The position numbers and the translations under genes are program-made. Below, one piece after another: positions 29,250 through 38,929 of a DNA stretch of 64,000 nt (the first letter of the stretch is position 1; each line of letters starts with the position of its first letter). The DNA comes from Pelagibacterales bacterium SAG-MED29 (GTDB lineage Bacteria > Pseudomonadota > Alphaproteobacteria > Pelagibacterales > Pelagibacteraceae). The notes beneath the pieces were generated by a model, which had not been told where the DNA came from, made no database searches, and worked only from the letters and a program-made list of their open reading frames with translations. The stretch covers positions 124,001-188,000 of the forward strand of contig JACWDZ010000001.1 of assembly GCA_014653815.1 (NCBI GenBank), written 5' to 3'.

Positions 29250-30593
29250 ATGAGTTCATCTAATAGAACTAACATTCCTAATTCCTTAAATGAGCATTGG
29301 ATGCCGTTTACAGATAATAAAAATTTTAAAAAAAAACCTAGATTAATTACCGACGCTAAAGGTGTTTATTTAACCAATCATGAAGGAAAAAAAATGATTG
29401 ATGCAAGTTCAGGGTTATTTTGCAATCCCTTAGGACATGGAAGAAAAGAAATTACTGAAGCAGTATCAAAACAATTGGATAAATTAGATTATTGCCAGCC
29501 ATTTAACCAAGGTTATGGAGGCTCCTTTGAATTAGCTACTAGAATAGCTAAAAAAACACCTGAAGGAATAAATAGAATATTTTACACAATTTGTGGATCT
29601 ACGGCTGTAGAAACAGCAATTAAAATTGCTATCGCTTATCATAGAGCTAAAGGAGACGCAAAAAGATTTAGATTTGTAGGGCGTGAACGAGGATATCACG
29701 GCATGAATATCGGCGCTACTACTGTTGGCGGAATGATAAATAACGTAAAAACTTTTGCCAGTGTATTAATGCCAGGAGTTCAGCACATGCGTCACACACA
29801 TTTACCTGAGCATAAATTTGTAAAAGGGCAACCAGATACCGGAGTAGAAATGGCAGAAGACTTGGAAAGAATTGCTATGAATTTTGGGGGAGAAAATATT
29901 GCAGCTTGTATAATCGAACCAATCGCAGGATCGACTGGAACTTTAGTACCTCCAAAAGGTTATTTAAAAAGAATAAGAGATATTTGTAACAAGCATGGAA
30001 TATTATTGATCTTTGATGAAGTGATTACAGGATGGGGTAGAACCGGATCTGCATTTGCAGCCCAAGAGTGGAATGTTACTCCTGATATTATGACCATGGC
30101 TAAAGCAACAACAAACGGCGTCGTTCCAATGGGCGTGGTTGCAGTTAAAGAAGAAATTTATGATTCAGTGTTAGATGCTTCATCAGCACCTGAAGGAACT
30201 CCAGAATTATTTCATGGATACACTTATTCAGGAATACCGGTTGCTGTAGCAGCTGCTTTAGCAGTTCAAGATATTTTTGATAAAGAAGATCTGATTAATA
30301 GAGCAAAAGAAATGTCTCCATACTTTCAAGACGGACTTCATTCATTAAAAGACCTTAAGGAAATAGTAAGTATTAGAGGTTATGGAATGATGGGTGGAAT
30401 AGAAATAAATATGAAAGAAAAACCAGGTAAAGCAGGGTATCAGGTTTTTAAACATTGTTATGATGCGGGTGTAAATTTCAAAAACACCGGAGATAATTTA
30501 ATTATAGCTCCTCAATTTATATGTGAAAAGAAGCATATAGATGAAATAATAGAAAAGCTGAGAACAGGTATTTCAAACTACTCAAAGTCATAA
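29250..30593 (+). CDS. tpa: Class III aminotransferase, likely taurine--pyruvate aminotransferase
   Basis: PLP class III motifs (GSTAVETAIKIA, LLIFDEVITGWGRTG, MAKATTNGVVPMG); divergent from tauABC, upstream of ald. Confidence 0.82.
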   Translation: MSSSNRTNIPNSLNEHWMPFTDNKNFKKKPRLITDAKGVYLTNHEGKKMIDASSGLFCNPLGHGRKEITEAVSKQLDKLDYCQPFNQGYGGSFELATRIAKKTPEGINRIFYTICGSTAVETAIKIAIAYHRAKGDAKRFRFVGRERGYHGMNIGATTVGGMINNVKTFASVLMPGVQHMRHTHLPEHKFVKGQPDTGVEMAEDLERIAMNFGGENIAACIIEPIAGSTGTLVPPKGYLKRIRDICNKHGILLIFDEVITGWGRTGSAFAAQEWNVTPDIMTMAKATTNGVVPMGVVAVKEEIYDSVLDASSAPEGTPELFHGYTYSGIPVAVAAALAVQDIFDKEDLINRAKEMSPYFQDGLHSLKDLKEIVSIRGYGMMGGIEINMKEKPGKAGYQVFKHCYDAGVNFKNTGDNLIIAPQFICEKKHIDEIIEKLRTGISNYSKS

Positions 30594-31712
30594 ATGATTA
30601 TTGGAGTTCCAAAAGAGATCAAGCTTCAAGAGCATAGAATCGGTCTTACGCCTGATAGCGTGAAAACATTAATTAATAAAGGACACGAGGTTTTAGTTCA
30701 AAATAATGGTGGCTTTGAAGCAGGTTTTAGCGATGAAGATTATAAAAGTGTTGGTGCGAAGATAGTTGAAAAAGCTGAAGAGATTTTTAAAAAAGCTGAG
30801 ATAATTGTAAAAGTAAAAGAACCTCAAATGAATGAGGTAAAAATGATTAGAGAAAATCAAATTATTTATACTTATTTACATTTAGCCGCTGCAAAAGAAC
30901 TTACAGAAGGTTTAATCAAAACAAAATCTATTTGCATAGCATATGAAACAGTAACAGATGATGATGGTCGTCTACCTTTATTAGCACCTATGAGCGCTGT
31001 AGCTGGAAGAATGTCTATACAAGCAGGAGCTCATTCGCTTGAAAAAAATCAAAAAGGAAGAGGTTTATTATTGGGTGGAGCCCCAGGAGTTGAACCGGCA
31101 AATGTAGTGATCTTAGGAGGAGGAGTTGTTGGAGAAAATGCAGCAATTATAGCGACTGGCATGAGAGGAAAAGTTTATGTTGTAGATAAATCAAAAGAAA
31201 GATTGAAACAATTACATGAAATGTTTGGCGACAAGATTATACCAACAGAAAGTGATAAAATTGATCTCAAAAAATTAGTTTCAGAATGCGATCTTTTGGT
31301 TGGAGGTGTTTTAATACCTGGCGCTGAAGCTCCAAAATTAGTTACAAAAGAGATGGTTAAAAATATGAAAAGAGGATCAGTAGTTGTAGATGTTGCTATT
31401 GATCAAGGAGGATGCGTTGAAACAAGCAAACCAACAACTCATGCAAACCCAACTTATTTAGTAGATCACGTAGTGCATTATTGTGTAGCGAATATGCCTG
31501 GTGGTGTACCAAGAACTTCTACAATGGCTTTAAATAAAGCAACTTTACCATTATTAATTAAGCTAGCAGATCAGGGTTACAAAAAAACCTTACAAGAAAA
31601 CAAAAATTTTTTAGCTGGTTTAAACATCTATAAGGGCAAAATTACTTTTAAAGGAGTGGCTGAAGCATTTAACTTAAATTACACTCCAGCCGAGAAAGCT
31701 TTGCAAGAATAA
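30594..31712 (+). CDS. ald: Alanine dehydrogenase
   Basis: MIIGVPKEIKLQEHRIGLTPDSV; LLGGAPGVEPANVVILGGGVVGENAA. Confidence 0.95.
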   Translation: MIIGVPKEIKLQEHRIGLTPDSVKTLINKGHEVLVQNNGGFEAGFSDEDYKSVGAKIVEKAEEIFKKAEIIVKVKEPQMNEVKMIRENQIIYTYLHLAAAKELTEGLIKTKSICIAYETVTDDDGRLPLLAPMSAVAGRMSIQAGAHSLEKNQKGRGLLLGGAPGVEPANVVILGGGVVGENAAIIATGMRGKVYVVDKSKERLKQLHEMFGDKIIPTESDKIDLKKLVSECDLLVGGVLIPGAEAPKLVTKEMVKNMKRGSVVVDVAIDQGGCVETSKPTTHANPTYLVDHVVHYCVANMPGGVPRTSTMALNKATLPLLIKLADQGYKKTLQENKNFLAGLNIYKGKITFKGVAEAFNLNYTPAEKALQE

Positions 31713-31823
31713 AACTAGATCAAAGAAATTGTTTCATTATTTTTAGCTTTAAAATCAAATTTAAACCCATTATGCCCTTGCAATGAGTTCCATTAACAGG
31801 TTTTTTATAGGAATATGGAATAA

Positions 31824-32015
31824 ATGAGCTCCGATATGAAGTTTAAAAATCACATAGCACCATCAACAAAAGAGATTAATAGAAATAGAGTTAAGCTAAC
31901 TGATTTAGTATCAAGGCTTAATAACGAAAAAAAGAAAGAGAGAAATAGCAATATAGCTCTCTCAGTTGCTGCAATCTCTGCGGTTACTGTTTTTGGAATA
32001 ATACTTTCTATATAG
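31824..32015 (+). CDS. Small protein with C-terminal TM segment
   Basis: 63 aa; C-terminal SNIALSVAAISAVTVFGIILSI. Confidence 0.45.
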   Translation: MSSDMKFKNHIAPSTKEINRNRVKLTDLVSRLNNEKKKERNSNIALSVAAISAVTVFGIILSI

Positions 32016-32104
32016 AAATATAGAAAATCTAATAATTTAGACAGATTCCACCTCAACTAAAATTAATGATTTAGTTGTATAAATATATTATAACTTCAAA
32101 ATTC

Positions 32105-32181
32105 GGCGAGGTAGCTCAGTTGGTTAGAGCACAGGACTCATAAGCCTGGGGTCGGCGGTTCGAATCCGCCCCTCGCTACCA
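32105..32181 (+). tRNA. tRNA-Met (CAT, elongator-like)
   Basis: Cloverleaf: acceptor GGCGAGG/CCTCGCT, D-arm GCTC-AGTTGGTTA-GAGC, anticodon loop CTCATAA (CAT 32139-32141), T-arm GGCGG-TTCGAAT-CCGCC, encoded CCA; one A-G mismatch in the anticodon stem. Confidence 0.95.
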
Positions 32182-32183
32182 AT
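32133..32183. repeat. Direct repeat copy 1: 3' half of tRNA-Met
   Basis: aggactcataagcctggggtcggcggttcgaatccgcccctcgctaccaat; 49/51 identical to 32816-32866. Confidence 0.95.
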
Positions 32184-32196
32184 CAAATTAAAGACC

Positions 32197-32784
32197 TTAA
32201 TAGGCTTCATAGGTAAGAAATTTAATTGCCTCTTTGTTTTGAATTGCAACTTTTAAATTGTTAACCCAACCCTTTTCTGCTTTGATTTTTTTTGACCATA
32301 TATAACATTCTATTCCAATGTCACCTGAGTTAAGACTTAAGTAGACACCATTAGTAATACTCTCTCCAGTTTTATCCCATGCGTGTGGTTCAAATTTTTC
32401 ATTAATTATTCTTGCAGATTTATAAATTGATGAAAGTTCTTTAAAAATTTCTTTTTGTTTTCTCTCACAACCTAATTTGTCTTTTACAAACATTGCTCCA
32501 GTAACAAGTATTATTCTGTAGGTTTTAGGGTCTATTAAAAATTGTATACGTTCATATTTTTCTGATTCGTATTTAAAGCCAATAGTAACAAATTTATCGC
32601 TCTTTGGATAAGTTAGGTATTTTTTGTTTTTAATGAAGTCTTTTGTAACATTTAGAGTCGATGAATGATCTAATAAGTTGTCTTCAACGCTAATCCCTTC
32701 TAATTGAATGTCTCTTATATCATCCGCTTGTGATGGAATTATAAAACTTAAAAAATAAAAAAATATGATCAAAATTTTTTTCAT
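32197..32784 (-). CDS. Secreted protein of unknown function
   Basis: 195 aa with signal peptide; only sizeable ORF between the two tRNA-half repeats. Confidence 0.7.
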   Translation of the reverse strand: MKKILIIFFYFLSFIIPSQADDIRDIQLEGISVEDNLLDHSSTLNVTKDFIKNKKYLTYPKSDKFVTIGFKYESEKYERIQFLIDPKTYRIILVTGAMFVKDKLGCERKQKEIFKELSSIYKSARIINEKFEPHAWDKTGESITNGVYLSLNSGDIGIECYIWSKKIKAEKGWVNNLKVAIQNKEAIKFLTYEAY

Positions 32785-32815
32785 AATTGAAACTTACTAT
32801 ATTATTAGAGAAATT

Positions 32816-32866
32816 AGGACTCATAAACCTGTGGTCGGCGGTTCGAATCCGCCCCTCGCTACCAAT
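32816..32866. repeat. Direct repeat copy 2: tRNA-Met 3' half without a 5' half (att-site-like remnant)
   Basis: aggactcataaacctgtggtcggcggttcgaatccgcccctcgctaccaat; intact T-arm and ACCA but no acceptor 5' strand. Confidence 0.95.
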
Positions 32867-32927
32867 AATTAACAAAATCATAATTTTTAGGTCCAATTTC
32901 GACACACTCAGAATTGAATTATTTTCT

Positions 32928-33707
32928 TTATTCAAAAATTAACTCAATTTCAGGTAAGTTAGGATTCGCAGGCTGGTCTAAATTATGTGGAATTTTAATC
33001 TCTGAACTTACTGGAACTGGGTTTTTTGCAAATGTAAGTTCTAACTGTGTAGGTATATTATTTTCTGTGACAAAGGCAGGATTTTGTGGATGAATATGAA
33101 CTAACTCCATATTTAATTTTTCAAAAAAATCTTTTATTTTTTCAAGATGTAAATCCACATCATGTAGTTCAATTGCTATACCCGTAAAATTATCTTGATA
33201 TTTAATTATTTCTTCAAATATACGATATTCTGATCCTTCGATATCAATTTTCAGAAATAAAGGACATAGATCTCTTTTGTCTTCTAATATTTTTTCTAAT
33301 TTTATTCCCCCCTGTCCGGAGCCTATTCTTTTTTCAAAATGTTTTGCTTTTGTACTAAAAAACAATTTATAGTCTCTGAATAATAGAGTATTTTTAAACA
33401 AATGTTTAAAGAAGTTTTTTTTAAAAATATATTTTGGTTTAAAAATTCTAAAAATATAACTAAAAAGAAATTTTCTACTAACTTTTTTTATTGCTGAGTA
33501 ATTTACAGTATGGTCGTAACAAAATATTGGCTTTTTAGTTAGTGAATAGAAATCTTTTTCAAAACTCCAATCATATCCTAATCCCAAGGTAACTAATGAT
33601 TTGGAGTTTTCAATAGATTTTTTTTCAACTAAGTAGCCCCCATCATTATCTTGACCAAGTCTAATAAGATCGTATTCATTTTTTGGTTTAAAATATTTTG
33701 GCAACAT
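32928..33707 (-). CDS. FkbM-like SAM-dependent methyltransferase
   Basis: DNDGGYLV, KIDIEGSEYRIFEEI, GIAIELHDVD pattern. Confidence 0.72.
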   Translation of the reverse strand: MLPKYFKPKNEYDLIRLGQDNDGGYLVEKKSIENSKSLVTLGLGYDWSFEKDFYSLTKKPIFCYDHTVNYSAIKKVSRKFLFSYIFRIFKPKYIFKKNFFKHLFKNTLLFRDYKLFFSTKAKHFEKRIGSGQGGIKLEKILEDKRDLCPLFLKIDIEGSEYRIFEEIIKYQDNFTGIAIELHDVDLHLEKIKDFFEKLNMELVHIHPQNPAFVTENNIPTQLELTFAKNPVPVSSEIKIPHNLDQPANPNLPEIELIFE

Positions 33708-34420
33708 TATTTAATAATTTTTTTTAATTTACTTAAGTTCATAGAGGCGTTTATTGGAACATTAATATTCTTTTCTTTTTTAAGATACTTTTTTTTAACA
33801 TTTTTATTACTCTTTTTGGCAAATTCGTAGACTGATTTAGTGGGACCGCCAATATTTAAAACTCCTTTTTCATGAATGACTTTTTTAAAAATCTTTATAA
33901 AATCTTCATGAAATATAAAATTTGTTTTCATGTCAGCAAATGCGTATTTATGAACAAAAGGTTTTTCTGTCATACTTACTCTCAGTATAAGAGAATTTTT
34001 ATACATTCTAACAGCAGATTCAGCACCTAATTTTGACCAAGCATAATTATTATTTGGCATCAAAGAATCAGTTTCTTTGTAGTTACCTTTTTTACCAGGA
34101 TATACATATGAAGTTGAAAAATGTATTAATTTTATATTAAGTTTTTTACATGCGATAGTGATATTTGAAGTACCAATTATATTTAGTTTTATACTTTGCT
34201 CTATGTTTATATCATGCAACTTTAATGGCCTTGATAATCCTGCCAAATGAATTAAATATTTTGGTTTAATTTTGGAAAGATATTTTATTGTTGAGTTTAA
34301 ATTTAATATATTTAGTTTTTTTTTATTAGGAAAAAAATAATTTTTACCAACAGTTTTTTTTAATAAACTTCCAAATCTTCCCGAGCCTCCCGTTACCACT
34401 ATTTTAAATTTATTTGACAT
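33707..34420 (-). CDS. NAD-dependent epimerase / RmlD-like sugar-nucleotide reductase
   Basis: VVTGGSGRFGSLL, LIHLAGLSRP, STSYVYPGKKG, NNYAWSKLGAE. Confidence 0.82.
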   Translation of the reverse strand: MSNKFKIVVTGGSGRFGSLLKKTVGKNYFFPNKKKLNILNLNSTIKYLSKIKPKYLIHLAGLSRPLKLHDINIEQSIKLNIIGTSNITIACKKLNIKLIHFSTSYVYPGKKGNYKETDSLMPNNNYAWSKLGAESAVRMYKNSLILRVSMTEKPFVHKYAFADMKTNFIFHEDFIKIFKKVIHEKGVLNIGGPTKSVYEFAKKSNKNVKKKYLKKEKNINVPINASMNLSKLKKIIK

Positions 34421-35606
34421 GAGATATCCACTTTCCGCCTCTTCTTTTAAATTCTTTTTCTTTTTCCATAATTTCTTTTTTGTGATTCCATGAACATAAA
34501 ATAGCTATATCAGGATAGTTTTTTCTAAAGTAGTCAATACTAACAACTGGTATATGAGTCCCTGGTGTAAATTTTCCAGTTTTTTCTTTAGTTGAGTCTG
34601 CAATAAAATCAATATAGTTATGACCTATACCGCAATAATTAAGAGCCGTGGTGCTTTTTGCTGACGCAGCATAACCACATATTTTTTTTCCTTCTTTTTT
34701 AAATTTGAAAACTTTAGATTTAAAAATTTTTTTTGATAATTCACAATTTTTTTTAAATTTTAAACATGAGCTTATATTATTTAATTTAAGTTTTTTTTCC
34801 TTTTTAATAAGTTTTTTAATATTTTTACTAATAACTTTTACATTTTTTCTGCTAATAACATATCTCATTGAACCACCATGTGTTTTTTGAGGAAAGGCAT
34901 TTATTAATTCAAATCCATAAGCATTAAATACACTTCTTACAGAGTGTAAAGAAAAAATGAATACATGTGCGTCATAGATTTGATCATAAGAAATTTTCTT
35001 AAACATTGATCCCAAGTAAGGCTCTTCAAAAATAAATACTCCATTTTCTGACAATAAAAAATCAATACATTTTATAAGATCTTTTAGATTAGGAATATGA
35101 CATATTACATTGGCAGCGCAAATAAGATTAGTTTTTTTTTTATAATTTTTTAATTTAGAGATGTTTTTATAATTAAAAAATTTAGATATTACTCTTAATT
35201 TTTTTTTTCTAGCAATTTTTGCTACATTTAAAGAAGGTTCAAAGCCTAAAATATTAAACTTACTCTTAGAAAAATAAGATGAAAAAGTTCCATCATTTGA
35301 TCCAATTTCAATTACTTTATCTCCTTTTTTCAAATAATTTTTTTTTAACCAAATAAAAAAATTTTTAAAATGCTTAACCATGTACTTTGATTTTTCAGTA
35401 AAGAATGGATATTTATTATTAAATATTTGAGTAGATTTTGGGTGATTGTCAACTTGGAATAAGTAGTTCTTTTTATTAAAACCAACTTTAAGGTTATAAA
35501 AAAATTCTTTTTTAAATTCTTTTTTTTCAAGAAAACCATTTGCCATTGGCATTCTTCCAAAAGACATAATATTATCAATTTTTTTTCCAGTTATTTTACA
35601 TTTCAT
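34410..35606 (-). CDS. NDP-hexose C-methyltransferase-like enzyme (NovU/TylCIII type)
   Basis: N-terminal region with MPMANGFL, VIEIGSNDGTF motif I, GYAASAKSTTALNYCGI C-terminal motif. Confidence 0.82.
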   Translation of the reverse strand: MKCKITGKKIDNIMSFGRMPMANGFLEKKEFKKEFFYNLKVGFNKKNYLFQVDNHPKSTQIFNNKYPFFTEKSKYMVKHFKNFFIWLKKNYLKKGDKVIEIGSNDGTFSSYFSKSKFNILGFEPSLNVAKIARKKKLRVISKFFNYKNISKLKNYKKKTNLICAANVICHIPNLKDLIKCIDFLLSENGVFIFEEPYLGSMFKKISYDQIYDAHVFIFSLHSVRSVFNAYGFELINAFPQKTHGGSMRYVISRKNVKVISKNIKKLIKKEKKLKLNNISSCLKFKKNCELSKKIFKSKVFKFKKEGKKICGYAASAKSTTALNYCGIGHNYIDFIADSTKEKTGKFTPGTHIPVVSIDYFRKNYPDIAILCSWNHKKEIMEKEKEFKRRGGKWISHVK

Positions 35607-35607
35607 T

Positions 35608-36420
35608 TTAATTAAATTCTTTTGTTTGATTAATATCTAAAAATGCTATTGGCCAAATTTTTACTTTTGTATATTTATTGAACCAATATGAAATAAATCT
35701 TTCTAATAAAAAACCGTAAATTCTTGTACTTCCATAACTTTTTTCATTAAATCCAAAAACTTTTTCGCATCTTAAAAGCCATGGAAAAATAGTATTATAA
35801 TAATTTTCAAAAATTTCCTTTTTATTACATATAAACATGTTTCCTTGATTGTAATAATTTTGATTTTCCATAAAAGATCGAAAATCTCCTCTATCTTCTT
35901 TATCTAACAGATTAATTGCTTTTTCTAAATTTCCGTATCCGTGAAAAGAGTCAAAATGTAATTTCAAATTTTGGTTTTTTTTCAAGAAGTATTTTGGATT
36001 AGTTATAAAAAATCTAAGCCCATGTTTTATAATTTTTGCCGGGCTCCACCCATCCATATAAATATTATTTCCTAAAATTACATCGTAATTTGACCATTCA
36101 TCAGGCACATAATTTAAAAAGTCATTTTTATTTTTAATTGTCAAAGTATTTTCATTTCTCGTCCAAAATCTTCTATATGCACAAAAACCAGTCCATCGAT
36201 TTGGAGTTAAATTTTTTAAACTGTTTTTCCAAAACCAATAATGGAATGTATACTCTCCATAATATTTATTTTTTAAAGATATATTTTCTCCAGTATTATC
36301 TCTTAACCAATTTATACTAAAATTTTTTTTACCTAAGCCAACTGGCTTATAGTTTAACGATTTAATTTTATTATAATCCTCATTGTAAAGACTCAAACAA
36401 TAAATATCTAAATTAGACAT
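35608..36420 (-). CDS. DUF4422-like glycosyltransferase
   Basis: YTFHYWFWKN, WTGFCAYRRFW, NQGNMFICNKKEIF, RIYGFLLERF. Confidence 0.72.
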   Translation of the reverse strand: MSNLDIYCLSLYNEDYNKIKSLNYKPVGLGKKNFSINWLRDNTGENISLKNKYYGEYTFHYWFWKNSLKNLTPNRWTGFCAYRRFWTRNENTLTIKNKNDFLNYVPDEWSNYDVILGNNIYMDGWSPAKIIKHGLRFFITNPKYFLKKNQNLKLHFDSFHGYGNLEKAINLLDKEDRGDFRSFMENQNYYNQGNMFICNKKEIFENYYNTIFPWLLRCEKVFGFNEKSYGSTRIYGFLLERFISYWFNKYTKVKIWPIAFLDINQTKEFN

Positions 36421-36955
36421 TAGTAAATTTTTTCATTTTACAAAGTTCTACAAAACTTAAATTATTTTTATCTTTTTTTGATATTATAAACTTTACATTA
36501 GGCCAAGATATTTTGAGTTTTTTATCGTTCCATTTTAAACCTATTTCATGTTTTTTTGATCTATAGTTATCATTGCTGTATACAACAATATTTTCTTTAT
36601 CTAATCCTACAAACCCATGAGCAAATCCAGCTGGTATAAAGAGAGATTTACCGTTTTTATCTGATAATATTATTTTATAAAATTTACCAAAAGTTTTTGA
36701 TCTTGCTCTTAAATCCACTACAACGTCTAAAACTTTCCCTTTAACTACTGAAATAAATTTTTCTTGTTCCTTTTTCGTTTGCAGATGAAGACCTCTTAGT
36801 ACATTTTTTTTCGATTTAGATACACACCAGAAAATTGATTTATGATTGTTTAAAATTTTTTTTTTATAAAGTTCTTTAAAAAAACCTCTAGAGTCGTAAT
36901 GAACTTTGCTTTGAATTATTTTAAGACCTTTAAAATTAGTTTTTTTTATTTTCAT
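36413..36955 (-). CDS. rfbC: dTDP-4-dehydrorhamnose 3,5-epimerase family
   Basis: DSRGFFKELY, VLRGLHLQ, FIPAGFAHGFVGL. Confidence 0.92.
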   Translation of the reverse strand: MKIKKTNFKGLKIIQSKVHYDSRGFFKELYKKKILNNHKSIFWCVSKSKKNVLRGLHLQTKKEQEKFISVVKGKVLDVVVDLRARSKTFGKFYKIILSDKNGKSLFIPAGFAHGFVGLDKENIVVYSNDNYRSKKHEIGLKWNDKKLKISWPNVKFIISKKDKNNLSFVELCKMKKFTNV

Positions 36956-36961
36956 TTATTA

Positions 36962-37972
36962 TTATTTACCCAATCTTTTTAAAAAAAGTTTTTTTGAAAT
37001 ATTTGAAAAATATCTCTGATTTCTTATATACCAATCTATCGTTTTAGATATTCCTTGATTAAGGTTTATTTTTGGCTTCCATTTTAATTTTCTTTTAATC
37101 TTATTGCTATTAAGCGAATATCTAAAGTCATGACCTGGTCTGTCTTTAACAAATATTATCTTTACTTTTTTCCCTATTTTTATTTTTTTATCGGAAAATG
37201 TTTTTAGAATTTTTTTAACAAGGAAGGTATTAGTGCAATTTACACCGGAACCTATATTATATTTTTCTCCAGATTTTCCTTTAAAAAATAATTTTATTAG
37301 AGCATTGCAATGGTCATCTACATAAATCCATTCTCTTGAATTCTTTCCATTTGCATATATCGGAAGGGGTTTGTTATTTAGAATATTGTAAATCATTTTA
37401 GGAATTAGTTTTTCGGGAAATTGTCTTGGTCCATAATTATTTGAACAATTAGAAATAACAGCATCAATTTTATAAGTTCTAATGAAAGCATTTACCAAAT
37501 GATCGGAAGAAGCTTTTGAGGCAGAGTAGGGTGAACTAGGAATATAAGGAAAATTTTCATTTGATTTTTTCGAACCCAAGATATCACCATAAACCTCATC
37601 TGTAGAGATATGAACTAACCTGATTTTTTTTTTATAATCTTTTATAGCCTCTAATAAATTATAAACACCAAGAATATTGTTTTTAATAAAGTTGGATGAG
37701 TCATCTATTGATCTATCCACGTGAGTATCTGCGGCAAGATTAAAAATCCCATGTGGTTTATATTTTCTTAAAATTTTTGCAACTTCTTTTCTATTATTTA
37801 TATCGATTTTTTTGAACAAGTAGTTTTTACTTGTAATATCCTTTAAATTATATTTTTGAGCAGAGTATGATAAATTATCAATGTTGAAGACTTTAAATTT
37901 TTTTTTTAACAATAGTTTTATTAAGTTACTGCCAATAAAACCATACCCCCCAGTTACGATAAACCTTTTCAT
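36962..37972 (-). CDS. rfbB: dTDP-glucose 4,6-dehydratase
   Basis: VTGGYGFIGSNLIKLL, AADTHVDRSI, HISTDEVYGD, YSASKASSDHLV, DRPGHDFRYS. Confidence 0.93.
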   Translation of the reverse strand: MKRFIVTGGYGFIGSNLIKLLLKKKFKVFNIDNLSYSAQKYNLKDITSKNYLFKKIDINNRKEVAKILRKYKPHGIFNLAADTHVDRSIDDSSNFIKNNILGVYNLLEAIKDYKKKIRLVHISTDEVYGDILGSKKSNENFPYIPSSPYSASKASSDHLVNAFIRTYKIDAVISNCSNNYGPRQFPEKLIPKMIYNILNNKPLPIYANGKNSREWIYVDDHCNALIKLFFKGKSGEKYNIGSGVNCTNTFLVKKILKTFSDKKIKIGKKVKIIFVKDRPGHDFRYSLNSNKIKRKLKWKPKINLNQGISKTIDWYIRNQRYFSNISKKLFLKRLGK

Positions 37973-38034
37973 TTGCTATTATTTATATTATTTATGTTTG
38001 TAAGTATACTTTCTATCGCAATGAAGGCATTTTT

Positions 38035-38898
38035 TTGATGCAAATAACAAAAGAAAACTTAACGATAATTATAGTCACAATAAAGAGCCAAAATATTATT
38101 GATGATTGCCTGAAATCAATCGACCCAAGTATAAAAAAAATTATTGTAGAAAACTCTTCTGATCGGGAATTTGTAGAATATTTGAAAAAAAAGTATGAAA
38201 ATATCGAATGTTATCTTACTGGTAAAAATTTGGGCATGGGAGCAGGAAATAATTTTGGAATAAAAAAGTCAAATACGAGATATGTTATGGTTTTAAATCC
38301 AGACACAATCTTAAAAACTGACACTTTGAGTCAAATTTTTGAAATATCAAAAAATCTTGAATTTTCTATTTTGAGTCCATTAAGTGATAATAAAGATTAT
38401 CCAAATTATAAAATAAATAATAAACAAGAAAAGGAGGAGAGTGATTTATTTGAAGTTAATCAAGTAGATGGCTATGCCATGATTTTAGACAAAAAGGAAT
38501 TCAATGATAATTTTTTTGATGAAAAAATATTTATGTATTTAGAAAATGATGATCTTTGTTTGAGAGCTAAAAAAAATAATAAGAAGATCTATATTTATAG
38601 AAATTCTCTAATTTCACACCTTGGAGCAAAAGCAGTTGATGAAAAATATTTTAAAGAATTGGAATTTTCAAGAAACTGGCATTGGAATTGGTCAAAATTT
38701 TATTTTAGAAAAAAACATTTTGGTTTTACAAAAGCTTTTGTTTCTGGATTCTTTATATTTTTTAAATCAATTTTTAAAAGTGTATATTTTTTAATAATAA
38801 ATAATAAATTTAAAAGTAAATTGTACTATTTCAGAGCATCAGGATTTATAAATGCAGCATTAAATAAAAGCTCATGGTTTAGACCAAGATTAGATTGA
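38035..38898 (+). CDS. Glycosyltransferase family 2
   Basis: VENSSDREF, GKNLGMGAGNNFGIKKSNTRYVMVLNPDT. Confidence 0.85.
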   Translation: MMQITKENLTIIIVTIKSQNIIDDCLKSIDPSIKKIIVENSSDREFVEYLKKKYENIECYLTGKNLGMGAGNNFGIKKSNTRYVMVLNPDTILKTDTLSQIFEISKNLEFSILSPLSDNKDYPNYKINNKQEKEESDLFEVNQVDGYAMILDKKEFNDNFFDEKIFMYLENDDLCLRAKKNNKKIYIYRNSLISHLGAKAVDEKYFKELEFSRNWHWNWSKFYFRKKHFGFTKAFVSGFFIFFKSIFKSVYFLIINNKFKSKLYYFRASGFINAALNKSSWFRPRLD

Positions 38899-38929
38899 TT
38901 TAATTATTTCAAAGATATATTTAGTTTAA

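Noticed and set aside
32816-32866. Second functional tRNA gene
   Set aside because: Only the anticodon-arm to CCA half is present; no acceptor 5' strand or D-arm, so it is a repeat/remnant rather than a tRNA.
32720-32935. 71-aa minus-strand ORF containing SEGRIRTADHRFMSP
   Set aside because: This peptide is the common spurious translation of antisense tRNA sequence; it covers the tRNA-Met half repeat.
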